Below are positions 53,985 through 64,000 of a stretch of DNA of 64,000 bases, in pieces. The position numbers were made by a program, and so were the translations under genes. This DNA comes from Trametes villosa (Eukaryota; Basidiomycota; Agaricomycetes; Polyporales; Polyporaceae), in assembly GCA_002964805.2 (NCBI GenBank), contig PUDQ02000001.1, positions 9,200,001 through 9,264,000 of the forward strand. The letters run 5' to 3'. The stretch's first letter is position 1. The number at the start of each line of letters is the position of its first letter. The notes under the pieces are model-generated. The model saw only the letters and a list, made by a program, of their open reading frames with translations, did not search any database and was not told the DNA's origin.

Positions 53985-56035
53985 CACCTCACCAATCCGG
54001 CGAGATCGGAACCTCGATAAGACCCGCACGAATGTCCTCGATATGCCTCACCACCTCCCGCCACGTCTCCACCGCCCGCGCGCCCACTACCTCAGGCTGG
54101 ACGAGCTCGCGCTTGGTGTCCAGCAGCGGCGCAGAACGGTCGAGCGCCGCCGCGAGCGCACGCCACGTCCTGTCAGGATTGTACGAGCCCGTCTCATGCG
54201 CGAGGCCGAGGAACAGACCACGCAGCGCCGTATGGGCCGGGATCGTCACGCTCTGCCACTCCGCCCGCGCCGTGCAGTCAAAGCGCGCGCAGAGGACGAG
54301 CGTCTCGAGCTGCGGGCACGCCGCCAGGAGTTCGAACGCGATCCGGATCGACGGCGGCGCCTCTGACGTGGGCAGGGGTGCGTGCGCAAGGCACAGAGTG
54401 GTAATGCGCGGCCACACGAGGGGGAAGGCGAGGATATCCTCGCGCGTAAGTGCGAAGCCGTAGTTGTCCGCGAGCCTGATAGAGACGCTCTCGAGCGTAG
54501 GCATGTGTAGGATCGGCCCGATGACCGCCGTGAGTCGCGGCGGGGGGTGGTCGCCGTGAGCCGCGGCGGAGCGCGTGGAGAGGCGGAACTTGCGCAGCCG
54601 CGGCGCGTTCTTCCGGAGGCTTTCCATCGCATGCGTGAGCCCCTCCGTGGCGTCGCTCGAGTGCGGCCACACCTCGAGGTGCGCGTGCTCGAGCGCGGGG
54701 AACTCTGTCGACCGGAACGCGGAGATCAGCGGCTCGGACAGGGTGAGCACGACGATCCGCTTCACGGAGGGGAAGTGGCGGATTTGCAGGTCCTTCATGC
54801 TGGCGTCCGCGCGTGTCCAGTATAGCTTGACGTAGAGCGTTTCCAGCTGGTCCAGCGCCTCGATGGCCTCGTGTAGAGACGGCGTCATCCACCCGGTCAC
54901 GATGAGGACACGCAGGCGGGAGAACTGTGGAAGCACGGGGCACAGATCTCGGGGGTACGTCCTGAAGGTCAGATTCAGCACCTTCACGGAGGGAGCTCGT
55001 GCCGCTACGTTCGCCAGGATCTCTGCGGCGCTCATTCGCGAGCCCGCCCAGGTAAGATGGCTCGGAGAGTCGAAGTCCAGAGTGAGATCGTGCAGAGTGG
55101 GTGGCAGCATGCGGAGCATACGTTGGACGCAGCGAGGATCGAACCGGAGCCGGGCGTTCTGGAGCTCAGGGAGCAAGGGGGGACCGCCCCTGTCAGACCA
55201 TTTCTCGAGGGCGCTGTAGTCGATGATCGCGCGTATTTCCGTCACGCAGGACGCGTACCACCGATAGCGACGCCATTCTGCCACATTGGAAGTTGGCTGC
55301 ACGTGGCTTGGGAAAGTCTGCACAAGGTCGGCTCGGGATATTGTCCAAGATGTTACAGTACTCACATGAATCGGCATCCCCGCAACATCATCCGCGTATG
55401 AGAACTCCATGACATCCAGGAGGCGGTGCAAGGGTTGCAGATCCGGGAGTGTCCTCCACAGGGCTTTCAGGGCATGATCGGCGAAGCAGCGTGAGACGCG
55501 AGACGACTGGACAAGTGCACGCTGGTTCGCATGGCACAGGGAGCTTTCGACGCCTAGATGGGAGAAGTCCTTGTCGATGGCGATACTACCCCGGTCGGGT
55601 GCTGGGACGACTGCCTGACGATCCGGAACATAGGGCGAGAGATGATGGAAGATTGCACCGATGATTTCGTCGACTTGAAGTAAACTGTTGGCTGACGAGG
55701 ACGTTACGGCACTTGTCATCGCAGAGCTTCGTCAAGGGTCGGGTTCGAGGGAAATTATAGGCGAAGATGGAAGGAGAGGGGGTCGAGGTTTAACAAGGAA
55801 ACCTGACGAGCCGATATCAGGGATATTTCGAACGGAGCGTCCGCATCGTGGCCGAGGACCGGTTGAGCGCCTGAAGCAGCATGAGTTATTGCTCTGTGTG
55901 CGCCCTTCAGACAAGACAGTTCGCGGCGCGCAGTCGATACGGCAGACAATCGCAGATGCCGGAGAGTGAGAGGAGGTGCAGGAGACGGGAGGAGGTCGAG
56001 TTTGCTAAAGATGCGATCTAGACCCTAGCGCTTAC
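53985..56035. repeat. Segmental duplication, copy 2
   Basis: Direct repeat of 43543-46120 without the transposon insertion. The left border is the string ctcacctcaccaatccggcg; the right border is near gatctagaccctagcgctta. The separation of the copies is about 10.4 kb. Confidence 0.85.
53989..55719 (-). CDS. F-box / LRR-like protein, paralog 2
   Basis: Same gene as at 43549-45814 and about 95 percent identical by eye. ATG 55719 opens MTSAVTSSSANSLLQVDEII and the F-box region follows. The single intron is 48 nt (55365-55318, GTGAGT...GCAG) and joins PIH to TFPSHVQPTS. Even unspliced, the frame stays open through this intron, so intron retention would add 16 residues. The LRR-like region is complete and ends GLIEVPISPDW at TGA 53989. 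It gives the ancestral state for the intron that is enlarged in paralog 1. It is likely an SCF adaptor; the substrate is unknown. Confidence 0.82.
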   Translation of the reverse strand: MTSAVTSSSANSLLQVDEIIGAIFHHLSPYVPDRQAVVPAPDRGSIAIDKDFSHLGVESSLCHANQRALVQSSRVSRCFADHALKALWRTLPDLQPLHRLLDVMEFSYADDVAGMPIHVSTVTSWTISRADLVQTFPSHVQPTSNVAEWRRYRWYASCVTEIRAIIDYSALEKWSDRGGPPLLPELQNARLRFDPRCVQRMLRMLPPTLHDLTLDFDSPSHLTWAGSRMSAAEILANVAARAPSVKVLNLTFRTYPRDLCPVLPQFSRLRVLIVTGWMTPSLHEAIEALDQLETLYVKLYWTRADASMKDLQIRHFPSVKRIVVLTLSEPLISAFRSTEFPALEHAHLEVWPHSSDATEGLTHAMESLRKNAPRLRKFRLSTRSAAAHGDHPPPRLTAVIGPILHMPTLESVSIRLADNYGFALTREDILAFPLVWPRITTLCLAHAPLPTSEAPPSIRIAFELLAACPQLETLVLCARFDCTARAEWQSVTIPAHTALRGLFLGLAHETGSYNPDRTWRALAAALDRSAPLLDTKRELVQPEVVGARAVETWREVVRHIEDIRAGLIEVPISPDW

Positions 56036-56869
56036 TCGCTGAGCCGAACTGACCGAGTTGGCTTAACTGAACTAAGCCTTTCTGGAAGCCGAACTTACCT
56101 AGAGCTTGTTGGGACAAACTACCAGACTGCGCCCCGGCAAGAAGCACTCGTAGCACACAAACCACCACTGCGTACTACGAGACCACGGTTCACCGACTAC
56201 CACCAGGACGCCGTCTATCGTGGAATGCATCCTCACCCTCTCAGTACGCTGTGACTTACCCGGGGCTCAGTACGTGGCTTATGCGGCTTCACTGGCTGTT
56301 TCGTTCACTTGATGTCTCCTTCAATTGCCATCGCCTAGTACGAAGGGATAGAGTACAGCCTTGCGTCCGCTAAAACACGCAAATTTTGACGCAGGCCGGA
56401 GAACGTCTCGCCGTGGGGGGAACTCCCTTACAGGCTATGCACGCTAGGAACGCGGAGCCTCCTATGTAGCTTCAATATTCCCCTTGCGTGGGAGGCCGCG
56501 TATGCTGTGGCAGCGATTGCTACACTGAACATGAGGTTCCTCCCGTGGCGCTGCTGTACTTCTACCGCAGATGATTGCACGTACGCTTGCGCCGCGCAGG
56601 CGCAGGAGATGGCTGCGTTCTCACATATGAACAACTCCTAGCCGGCTTGTTCCTGCGTTCACAGAACAAGTTGATCAACTTTTTCCGCGCACGCGCGTGT
56701 ACAAACGAGCGTAGAAGTATGGCATTCACACCTGAAAACGTACAAGAAACGAACGGCCAGTCTATTACGTAGAGAGTGAGATACGAGCACCGGACCACCC
56801 GCGACACTGCGGGCCTCCATCCACTATCCACCATCCTAACAAAATCCAGATTTTCCCGAGCGCGCGCAC
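56036..56869. other. Intergenic, no gene assigned
   Basis: About 830 bp to the right of the duplicated block. Short open frames only; none resembles a known protein. Confidence 0.45.
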
Positions 56870-58270
56870 TCAGTTATTCTCGACGTCGCGCTCGACGGAG
56901 ACGTGCACCTTCACGCCGTGCTCGTGCTCGTAGCTGACCTCGTCGTACGGCCGGTTGAAGTGCTCGAGCGGGATGTTCACCGTGTCCGTCACCGCGTCCG
57001 CGGGCCCGCGCGGCCCACCCGGGTGCGCGAACACGGGCATCGTGCCCTTCGTCGCGGACGTCCCGAGCGCGCCCTCGGACGTGTGCACCGCACCGGCGCG
57101 CCCGCGGGCGCGCAGGTTCAGCACGAGCCGGCAGCAGAGCACTTGCGAGAGGATGAGTGCGAGGAAGCCTGCAGGGAGGGAGACAGTCAGTAACAGGGAT
57201 GGAGAGGGAGTGATGAGGAGGGGTGCGAACTGTTGATGTTCTGGATGTTCGCGTTCGACTGGAACATGAAGATCGCGTTGAGGATGTTGACGGCGGAAAC
57301 GGCGATGAAGTACATGAGCCCCTCGCCGACGAAGATCTTCACCAGGTGGGAGCCGCGCGCGTGCATCTGCGTCAACTGTAAACCCGTCCATAGCGTCAGT
57401 CACTGAAATCCTCCCATAATGTCCGAAAGCGAGTGGGCGTACCTTCCAAAGCGTGAGGAACGTGCAGAAGAGGTCGAACGCGACGGGCGCGAGCCAGAAG
57501 CCGGAGACGACGTGCTTGCCGGGGGCGTCACTCGCCGTGCAGGGGCCCCGGGTGACGACCGGCAGGATCGTCTGGTGCACACCCGCGATGGAGACGTAGA
57601 GCAGGAAGGCGGTCTCCCCAAGCAACATCGCAGACAAGAGGATCGCTGTCCACCGCTGCCGCCCGAGGAATGCGTGCGTACGCATAGCAAGGATCGCCTC
57701 TGTGGTTGCGCACACGAGTCAGAATAGCACGGGCGAAGATGGGCGGGCGACTTACCGGAACCCAGGGTGACCCACATGCACGTCGCCGCAATCAGGAAGT
57801 GGAGGGTCTTGCATTCCCCGGCGGTGAAGTTGGCGTTGAACAGCCAGAGACAGAGCGCATACGTGATCAGACCTGCGCGGAGTCGGTAAATGCCTGGTTT
57901 AGCGCGGCTGCTCGGAGCTGAACTAACCGTAGTATCTTGTCCAGAGGTAGAGGACCTTAATGAGCGTCCAGCGGGATTTCCAGATGACTTCCCACTCCAC
58001 TGTGTGCACTTGTGAGCGGCGTCCTCGTGAGTAGAGCGGGTAGACGCACTTTTTAGACATGCTAGCCAGTCCCAGACGGCGACTGCCATCTAACAGAACC
58101 AACGCATTAGAGCGTCGCTTTGTCGATATAACGCGGCAACGTACCATGGAGGAGGTGTACACCTGCAGTACGTGCAATAGGCCGAACGCGGTCGCGATAG
58201 CCTCGGTCGTAATGGGATCGGCGCCCAGCGACGCCGCCGCAATCTGGTTGACCTCGTACATGCCCGACAT
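56870..58270 (-). CDS. DUF6533-like multi-pass membrane protein
   Basis: ATG 58270 opens MSGMYEVNQIAAASLGAD. After an intron the DUF6533-type start MAVAVWDWLACLKS joins to WEVIWKSRWTLIKVLYLWTR and YYGLITYALCLWLFNANF. Further helices are TLHFLIAATCMWVTL, AILLSAMLLGETAFLLYVSI, VAFDLFCTFLTLWK, IFVGEGLMYFIAVSAVNILN and ALILSQVLCCRLVLNLRARG, about seven in all. A hydrophilic tail ends KVHVSVERDVENN at TGA 56870. The layout and the W-x-R-Y-x-G signature match the large basidiomycete family of putative seven-helix proteins; this assignment is from memory. Function is unknown, and a receptor-like role is often suspected from topology alone. Five or six introns of about 50-60 nt were followed. Confidence 0.82.
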
Positions 58271-60233
58271 GGTGACTGCTGGAGCTCGGGCGTGCAACGG
58301 ACAGCGGGTGAGGGGAGGAGGGTTAAGGAGGGACGAAGTAGCTTGCCGCGCAGCACAGCCGCGTTCATATCACCTGGCCCGCGAGGCCCGTCAAATTGCG
58401 CCCGACTGAATTGTGCGGCAAGCGGGCTGCGGCCTTCCAACAGCGCCGCGCGGCGGTCTGATGGGCGTCGGGCGGTCCGTGGGGCGACGAGGGCTAAAGC
58501 TTGTCGCAAGTGTGATGATGACGGGGCGCGGTCGAGGCTCGCGCGCGGAGAGTTTCAGTGGAGAGACCGCGTAGCGAGTGCGAGTGCTGGACGGGGTCTT
58601 AAGCGACGGCTGCGTATGAAAGCGTTCATGAACAAAATGACAGCATCGTGGCGTCGGCGCGGAGATCAGGAAAGGAGGGCTCGGGGCGCCGCGTGACGGC
58701 AACTCAGAGATCTGTTCCTGGCCGACGGGCGGGCCGCAACGGGCGGGACCCTGAAGGATGCATACCAAGGCTGTCCTAGCGCCCCATTCTCCAGCCCCTA
58801 TATCACATATGAGCCACAATTCGTTAAAGTTCGCCAGAGAATGCATGTTCCCCCTGTCGCACCTGAAGGGAATCCTCGACAGTACAGGACGTAGCCCCTG
58901 ACGCTGGCGAAGAGCCTCCGTGGTATGCGCGATCACAACAGGACGGTCCCTGGGCGATGTGGCAAAGCTCTTCGCCGGTTGCGACTGGGCCGCGCTGTCG
59001 GCCACTGACCGGAAGCCGGGACGACGCTTTAAGCCCCCCAAATCTGTACGAGCCCAGCGGCTATCGACTGATATCTCTTCCCGAGGATCGAGGAAGGAGT
59101 TGTTCAAAGGCCTCCTGTACGCTGTCCATATGGTAACACACAACACAGCATGTACTGCAGATCCAGAATCGCAGGACTCACTGCATGTTGTCCGCATTGC
59201 AGTACACGACCATCACTGCGCTGGCTACGCAAGATCTGGTGTAGAAAGCGAGATGGGCCATCGCGGGGCCCGCCAGGGCCTGCGCTCGCCAGGTCTCAGA
59301 GTAACATCAGAAAAAGAGCTCCAAAAACGGTTCTCTCAGCTAGCCGAGTCTGGGCGACGGCGACGGGTGGTGACAGCTTCCGAAGCGCCCGTCAGCCACC
59401 GTTGTATGCTTCCGAGGCGGCTTGTCCAACGCACTTTGCCACAAGGCTGATCGTCGGACACTTGATCAGCGGAGAGTTGTAGAATACTGCAGACGGCGAC
59501 TGAATGTTTTTCACCAGCGTCCTGTCCAGAACAAGTCGTTGTGTATTATTAACCAATTGGCCGAGACTGAGAGCGGGTGCGAAGGACGGATCGAGATTGC
59601 GATCCTACACGATCGTGTTTTGGGGCACGCGCTTCTTCGCCTGCCGCCGCCTGATTGGGCACCTCGGTCCCGGCAACTCAGAACTCTCGTTGGCAGGAAA
59701 CGCCGTGCGGGGTGCCATGTGGCAGTGCGTGATCAGCGTCCGAGGGCGTCTTCGAAGTCTAGGCCCTCTTGCAGTACTACCAACTTCCCCACTGCAACTT
59801 CCCCAGGCTGCGGCCGAAATTTCATGAACAAAGGATAGTAACTTACCGTGCATTTTCTTCTCCCATTGGCATTAACGCATGGGCGCAGATGGACGTTTTG
59901 AAGTATGTCGTAGTACGAAACATCTGCCGCTTACAGTTCCCCATGTTTCGGCTTCAATTGACCTCCCCCTCACTTTCACGCCGGTTGCCGGTATAAAGTG
60001 AGGCCGAAAACGTCCCCCGGACGATTATCCGAACCTCTGACGACGGTTCGCAGAGGGAGAAGGAACAGCCATACGAGGCGTGTCATCCTCGTTGCAGCCA
60101 AGTAATCTGATTCCGGCGGCCAATAGCACACCTCAAGTACCCAAGCCGAGCGGGCAAACATCATCCTCGTCCTCTCCTTCCACCACATTCCACCGCATCT
60201 CCTTCTAGCGCCCTCAACCAAATTCCCGCATCA
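58271..60233. other. Intergenic, no gene assigned
   Basis: Nearly 2 kb between divergent genes. Short frames on the plus strand (58920-59450 and 59422-59838) show no domain or splice continuity. A TATAAAG at 59992-59998 lies about 240 bp before the NmrA-like start and may belong to it only if the leader is long. Confidence 0.45.
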
Positions 60234-61409
60234 TGCCCAAGCTCATCGCCGTCACAGGAGCAACCGGACAGTGCGTGCTTCTCTCGTCGCCGCTGCGCAC
60301 TTCCAAGCCCCCGATCTGATGCGAGCGCCACCTACGCAGGCAGGGCTCGTCCGTCGTCGAGTTCCTCCTCAAGGAGCCTGAACACTTCGCCGTGCGCGCG
60401 ATCACGCGCGACCCCGCGTCCGCCGCCGCGCAGGCACTCGCCGCGCGCGGCGTCGAGGTCGTGAAGGCGGACCTCTCCTCGCTCGACGAGACCGCGGCGG
60501 CGTTCGCGGGCGCGTGGGGCGTGTTCGGTCTTACACAGTTCTACGTGCACGGGTTTGAGGGCGAGCAGCTGCATGGACGCAACATAGTCGACGGCGCGGT
60601 GCGCGCGGGCGTGAAGCACCTCGTATGGAGCACCGTCGAGGGCCGCGAGGGCGAATGCCAGGCCATCTCGTGGAAGAGCAAGGCGCTCATCGAGGACCGC
60701 GTGATCGCGAGTGGGATCCCGTACACCTTCGTGTACATCCCGATGTACTATGGTGCGTAGTGCGACATGGACTCCGCGAAACCGCGTGCTGATGTTCGTT
60801 CAGAGAACTTCTGGACAAGCTTCTTCGCGCCGAGCTACGATGAAGAGAAGGGCTTCAACTGGACCGTCGGCTTCCTCCCCGATGTGCCCGTCTTCGCGTT
60901 CAGCGTCGCGGACATCGGCGGCCTCGTCGTACCCGCATTCCGCGAGCCCGAGAAGTACACCGGTACGGTTCTCCCCCGCGCTCGCGCATCAACGTAGCTG
61001 ACCGCGCGATGCATAGGCGTGAAGATCAAGACTGTGGTCGAGTACCTCTCGCTTCGCGATCTCGCGCAGCAGTTCTCCGAAGTGACGGGCGAGAAGGCGA
61101 GCCTCGCGCTCGAGCTCACGCCGGAGCAGTTCGAGGCGTCGCGGTACGCGGACCACCCCGCCGCGGAGCTCATGTACCTCTCCTGGGAGTACGTGAAGCG
61201 TGCGGGTCCCGACAGTGGCGTTAGGGTACGTGTTTTCTGCATATTCGCGTCAGCTGCATATTCTCATGTTGACTCTTCCCTGGATATAGGATCAGAAGCA
61301 GACGTTGTCGATATACCCCCAGGCGAAGACATACCGCGAGTGGGTGAAGGATAGCCCCCTCGTCAAGGAGTACGTGCAGAGGCTGAAGACGGAGAAGAAG
61401 AGCGCTTGA
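60234..61409 (+). CDS. NmrA-like NAD(P)-binding protein
   Basis: Atypical short-chain dehydrogenase of the NmrA/HSCARG type, thought to sense NADP(H) or to reduce a small substrate. Exon 1 is MPKLIAVTGATGQ and joins after a short intron to QGSSVVEFLLKEP, giving the GATGQQG dinucleotide-binding motif. Next come VRAITRDPASAAAQALAARG, VEVVKADLSSLDETAAAFAG, AWGVFGLTQFY and GVKHLVWSTVEG. Later exons (IPYTFVYIPMYYG, FWTSFFAPSYDEEKGFNWTV, VFAFSVADIGGLVVPAFREP) match the family. The last exon gives SIYPQAKTYREWVKDSPLVK and ends KTEKKSA at TGA 61407-61409. Four introns, about 320 residues. The catalytic Tyr-x3-Lys of true SDRs is not obvious, as usual for NmrA-like proteins. Confidence 0.88.
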
Positions 61410-61837
61410 GCTTGGAAGTGATAGCAACGAATCTTGTGGAGGATGTACAGTGGATAATTGTGTACGTTGGAAGTGTCGTGGACTCATACCCTCTTTGCCT
61501 GCCTGCCGGGAGTTCCCGCGCGTGTCAGTCCCTGCGAATTTCAAGCCAGGGCCTCGCTCGGATAGTTGCATGGGAGCTCTCGACTCAATTTGTAGAGGTT
61601 CTGCATATATCGGCAAGGGTGATGTCCCTTACCTCTCGCGCATTTGAACAGGGCATGGACGGCCGGTGGAGAAGTGAGGCAGCCAAGCAGAAGCGCGCGC
61701 TACTTAGACTACGCCGATTTAGGCGCTCGGCGTCTCGCAAAATGAGCTCATCCCATCGATCCTTGCGCATCGGTAAACTTTGTCTGCAGACTCAACGCTT
61801 GCTCTCATCCTACTCGAGACCACGGCGAGCAGCAATC

Positions 61838-63104
61838 ATGTCGACCCCCGAAAACGAGAACGGTGAGCAGGTGGAATATATCGAATGAGATCGTCAAACT
61901 GATGCCAATTTGTAGTTTTGGTCGGTGTTATCGGTGGTAGCGGCCTGTATCACCTGGACAACCTCACGTTCTTGTGGGTAGCTCTACCATTACGTCGTAG
62001 GATATCATACTGATCGACCTCTCCTCACAGGAAGCATGTCAACCCAGAGACTGTGAGTGCATGAAAATCGGTTGAATCGAACATGCTGTTCGCCCCAGGG
62101 CGATCCCGTTATAATCGGGCTTATTACTTTCCTCACAATCTCTGAGGAAACGTACTGGTTTCAGAGCAGATTGCGAGGGGCGACAGAAACCACGTTCTGA
62201 CCCGCTCCTGTGCAGCCGTGGGGCTTCCCGAGCTCGCCCATCGCGATCTGCGCGCTCCCTTCCGGCACCAAGGTCGCCTTCCTGGCGCGCCACGGCACCG
62301 GTCACACCATCGCACCCTCCGCCGTCCCCGCCCGCGCGAACATCGCCGCGCTCAAGTCGCTCGGCGTGCGCGCCGTGCTCGCCTTCTCTGCCGTCGGCTC
62401 CCTGCGCGAGGAGTGCGCCCCGGGCGACTTCGTGCTCCCGACGCAGATCATCGACCGCACGAAGGGCGTGCGCCCTGCGAGCTTCTTCGAGGGCACGAGC
62501 GTCGTTGCGCACGCCGCGTTCGGCGACCCGTTCGCGAACCGCTTCGTGCGCTGGCTCGAGGGCCGCGTGAGCAAGGTCATCGCGGAGGCGGGTGCGGACG
62601 AGCTCGCGGAGCGCACGACGCGCCCGCAGCTGCACACGGACAAGACGATCGTGTGCATGGAGGGCCCGCAGTTCTCGACGCGCGCGGAGAGCAAGATGTA
62701 CCGCCTGTGGGGCGGGGACGTCATCAACATGAGTGTCCTCCCCGAGGCGAAGCTCGCGCGCGAGGCGGAGCTCGGGTACGTCCACCTTTTTGCGCCAGGA
62801 TTAATGTGCTGACTAGAAGCTTAGATATGCCCTCATCGCGACCGTCACGGACTACGACTCGTGGCGCGAGAATGAGTCGGCCGTCACTGCCGCCGAGGTG
62901 TTCAAGACCCTTCACGCGAACGCGAAGCTGTCAAGGCATGTCGCCGCGGCGGTCCTCGAGGACCTCAACGCCGAGGCGGCGCAGGGCGATCTCCTCACCG
63001 AGGAGGTTGGCTCGATGCAGATCTCAATCATGCCGCGCTCCGAGAAGCAGAAGGACGAGGATCGGGAGAAGCTGAAGTACATCCTCCCTACGTACTTCGA
63101 GTAA
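61838..63104 (+). CDS. MEU1: S-methyl-5'-thioadenosine phosphorylase
   Basis: Methionine salvage enzyme: splits methylthioadenosine with phosphate into adenine and 5-methylthioribose-1-phosphate in the cytosol. Exon 1 is only MSTPENEN plus one base. It joins to [19 protein letters not shown] (phosphate-binding GGSG), then a small exon KHVNPET, then [20 protein letters not shown]. Family motifs follow: [87 protein letters not shown], and [10 protein letters not shown] after the last intron. It ends YILPTYFE at TAA 63102-63104. About 330 residues and complete. The small exon fits only if intron 2 uses a GTGGGT donor. It lies 429 bp after the NmrA-like gene on the same strand. Confidence 0.94.
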
Positions 63105-63319
63105 GGCATGGGATGAGCGGTGTTGAAGGAATGAGGTATGTTTGGTGTCAGCCTCCGATCGAGCTCATACTAATATTTCTTGGTGCAGAATCGCGATGCT
63201 AGTGTAAGAAAAGCGGATGGGCGTGTACTAGATACAACGTCGAGCAATTGCTGTGGCAAGCCAGAGTACGGATAGGCTACAATCAGGGGATCGCTGGCCA
63301 CTGAGACCACTGACCTTGC

Positions 63320-63918
63320 GACACAGTCCGGAAGTCCACTGTCGAGTGCGGCGACCAACCCCCCGCCGCGACTGAGGGCCGTCATCGGGCCGCTCCTGCA
63401 CAAGCCTACGCTCGAGAGCGCCTCTATCAAGCTCGCGAACAACTACGGCTTCGCGCTCACGCGCGAGGACATCCTCGCCTTCCCCCTCGTGTGGCCGCGC
63501 ATTACCACGCTGTCTCGCGCACGCACCCCTACCCACGTCAGAAGCGCCGCCATCGATCCGGGTTGCATTCGAACTCCTCGCGATATTCCCACAACTCAAG
63601 ACGCTCGTCCTCTGCGCGCGCTTCGACTGCGCTGCGTGGGCGGAGTGGCAGAGCGTGACGATCCCCGCCCATACTTCGCTGCGTGGTCTCTAGATCCTCG
63701 ACCTCGCACACGAGACGGGCTCGTACAACCCGTACAGGACGTGGCGCGCGCTCGCGGCGGCGCTGGAACGCTCTGTGCCGTTGCTCGACCCGAAGTGCGA
63801 GCTTGTCAAGCCCGATGTCGTCGGTGCGCGGGCGGTGCAGACGTGGGGGAAGGTGGTGAGGCATATTGAGGCTTTTCGCGCGGGCCTTATCGAGGTTCCG
63901 ATTTCCCCGGATTGGTGA
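63320..63918 (+). pseudogene. Broken third copy of the F-box / LRR-like gene
   Basis: Corresponds to the C-terminal third of the proteins at 43549 and 53989, here on the opposite strand. Homology begins about 63320 (degraded), is clear at LANNYGFALTREDILAFPLV (63430-63490) and runs to GLIEVPISPDW at TGA 63916-63918. There is a small deletion that shifts the frame near 63510 (after PRITTL) and an in-frame TAG near 63690 where the intact copies read GLFLGLAHETG. No F-box half is present. It is a dead fragment. Confidence 0.82.
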
Positions 63919-64000
63919 GGTGAGCAAGCTCGCATATGCTTTGTGTTTGGTGCTCACCCATCCCGTAAACAGTTTATCCACATTGCAATATTCAGCTTTT

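Noticed and set aside
62039..62785. 248-codon minus-strand frame over MTAP
   Set aside because: Antisense shadow of the MTAP exons, which are clearly real.

Overview
The window is genomic DNA from a filamentous basidiomycete, probably a wood-decay Agaricomycete; a polypore is likely but not proven. The support is: genes cut by many 45-65 nt GT-AG introns with CTAAC/CTGAC-type branch points, a GC-rich coding bias, a basidiomycete-type alcohol oxidase, a DUF6533-like membrane protein, a DUF6697-like protein, expanded F-box and C2H2 zinc-finger paralogs, and no bacterial operon structure. All gene models were spliced by eye. Start, stop and key exon joins are given where they could be followed in frame; minor exon borders in long genes are approximate.

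Layout. 0-5.3 kb: the 3' part of an unidentified Ser/Pro-rich gene and an MFS transporter of the 14-helix drug-efflux type. 5.7-9.9 kb (minus strand): a protein with two copies of a small Cys/His module, then a 5'-truncated RNA-silencing RNA-dependent RNA polymerase with its catalytic DLDGD motif intact. 9.9-12.7 kb: gene-poor, with a 0.5 kb inverted-repeat element. 12.8-21.5 kb: alcohol oxidase (GMC family), a Ser-rich fragment, a multi-pass membrane protein of unknown function and a secreted pepsin-like aspartic protease. 22.2-29.6 kb: RFC1 (clamp-loader large subunit), divergent from a conserved unknown protein across a 351-bp shared promoter. 30.2-38.0 kb: a DUF6697-like protein and a large disordered Gln/Pro-rich protein. 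38.9-41.1 kb: two tandem C2H2 zinc-finger paralogs.

41.3-46.1 kb is the most distinctive part. It holds three tandem, independently intact, three-exon mini-genes for single-domain dsRNA-binding-fold proteins of 72-74 residues, each with the same 18-bp box upstream, followed by an F-box/LRR-like gene whose first intron carries a 0.54 kb MITE-like insertion. 46.1-54.0 kb is a very CpG-rich tract in which no protein family could be recognised. 54.0-56.0 kb is a second intact copy of the F-box gene, so the locus is segmentally duplicated. 56.9-63.1 kb returns to ordinary genes: a DUF6533-like membrane protein, an NmrA-like protein and methylthioadenosine phosphorylase. A broken, inverted third copy of the F-box gene ends the window.

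Working together: RFC1 (replication) and MTAP (methionine salvage) are housekeeping genes. Alcohol oxidase, the protease and the transporter fit a saprotrophic wood-degrading life. The RdRP and the dsRBD-fold array are the parts linked to RNA silencing or double-stranded RNA, but they lie 32 kb apart and any functional link is inference. The F-box, C2H2 and dsRBD clusters show repeated local duplication with decay of some copies.
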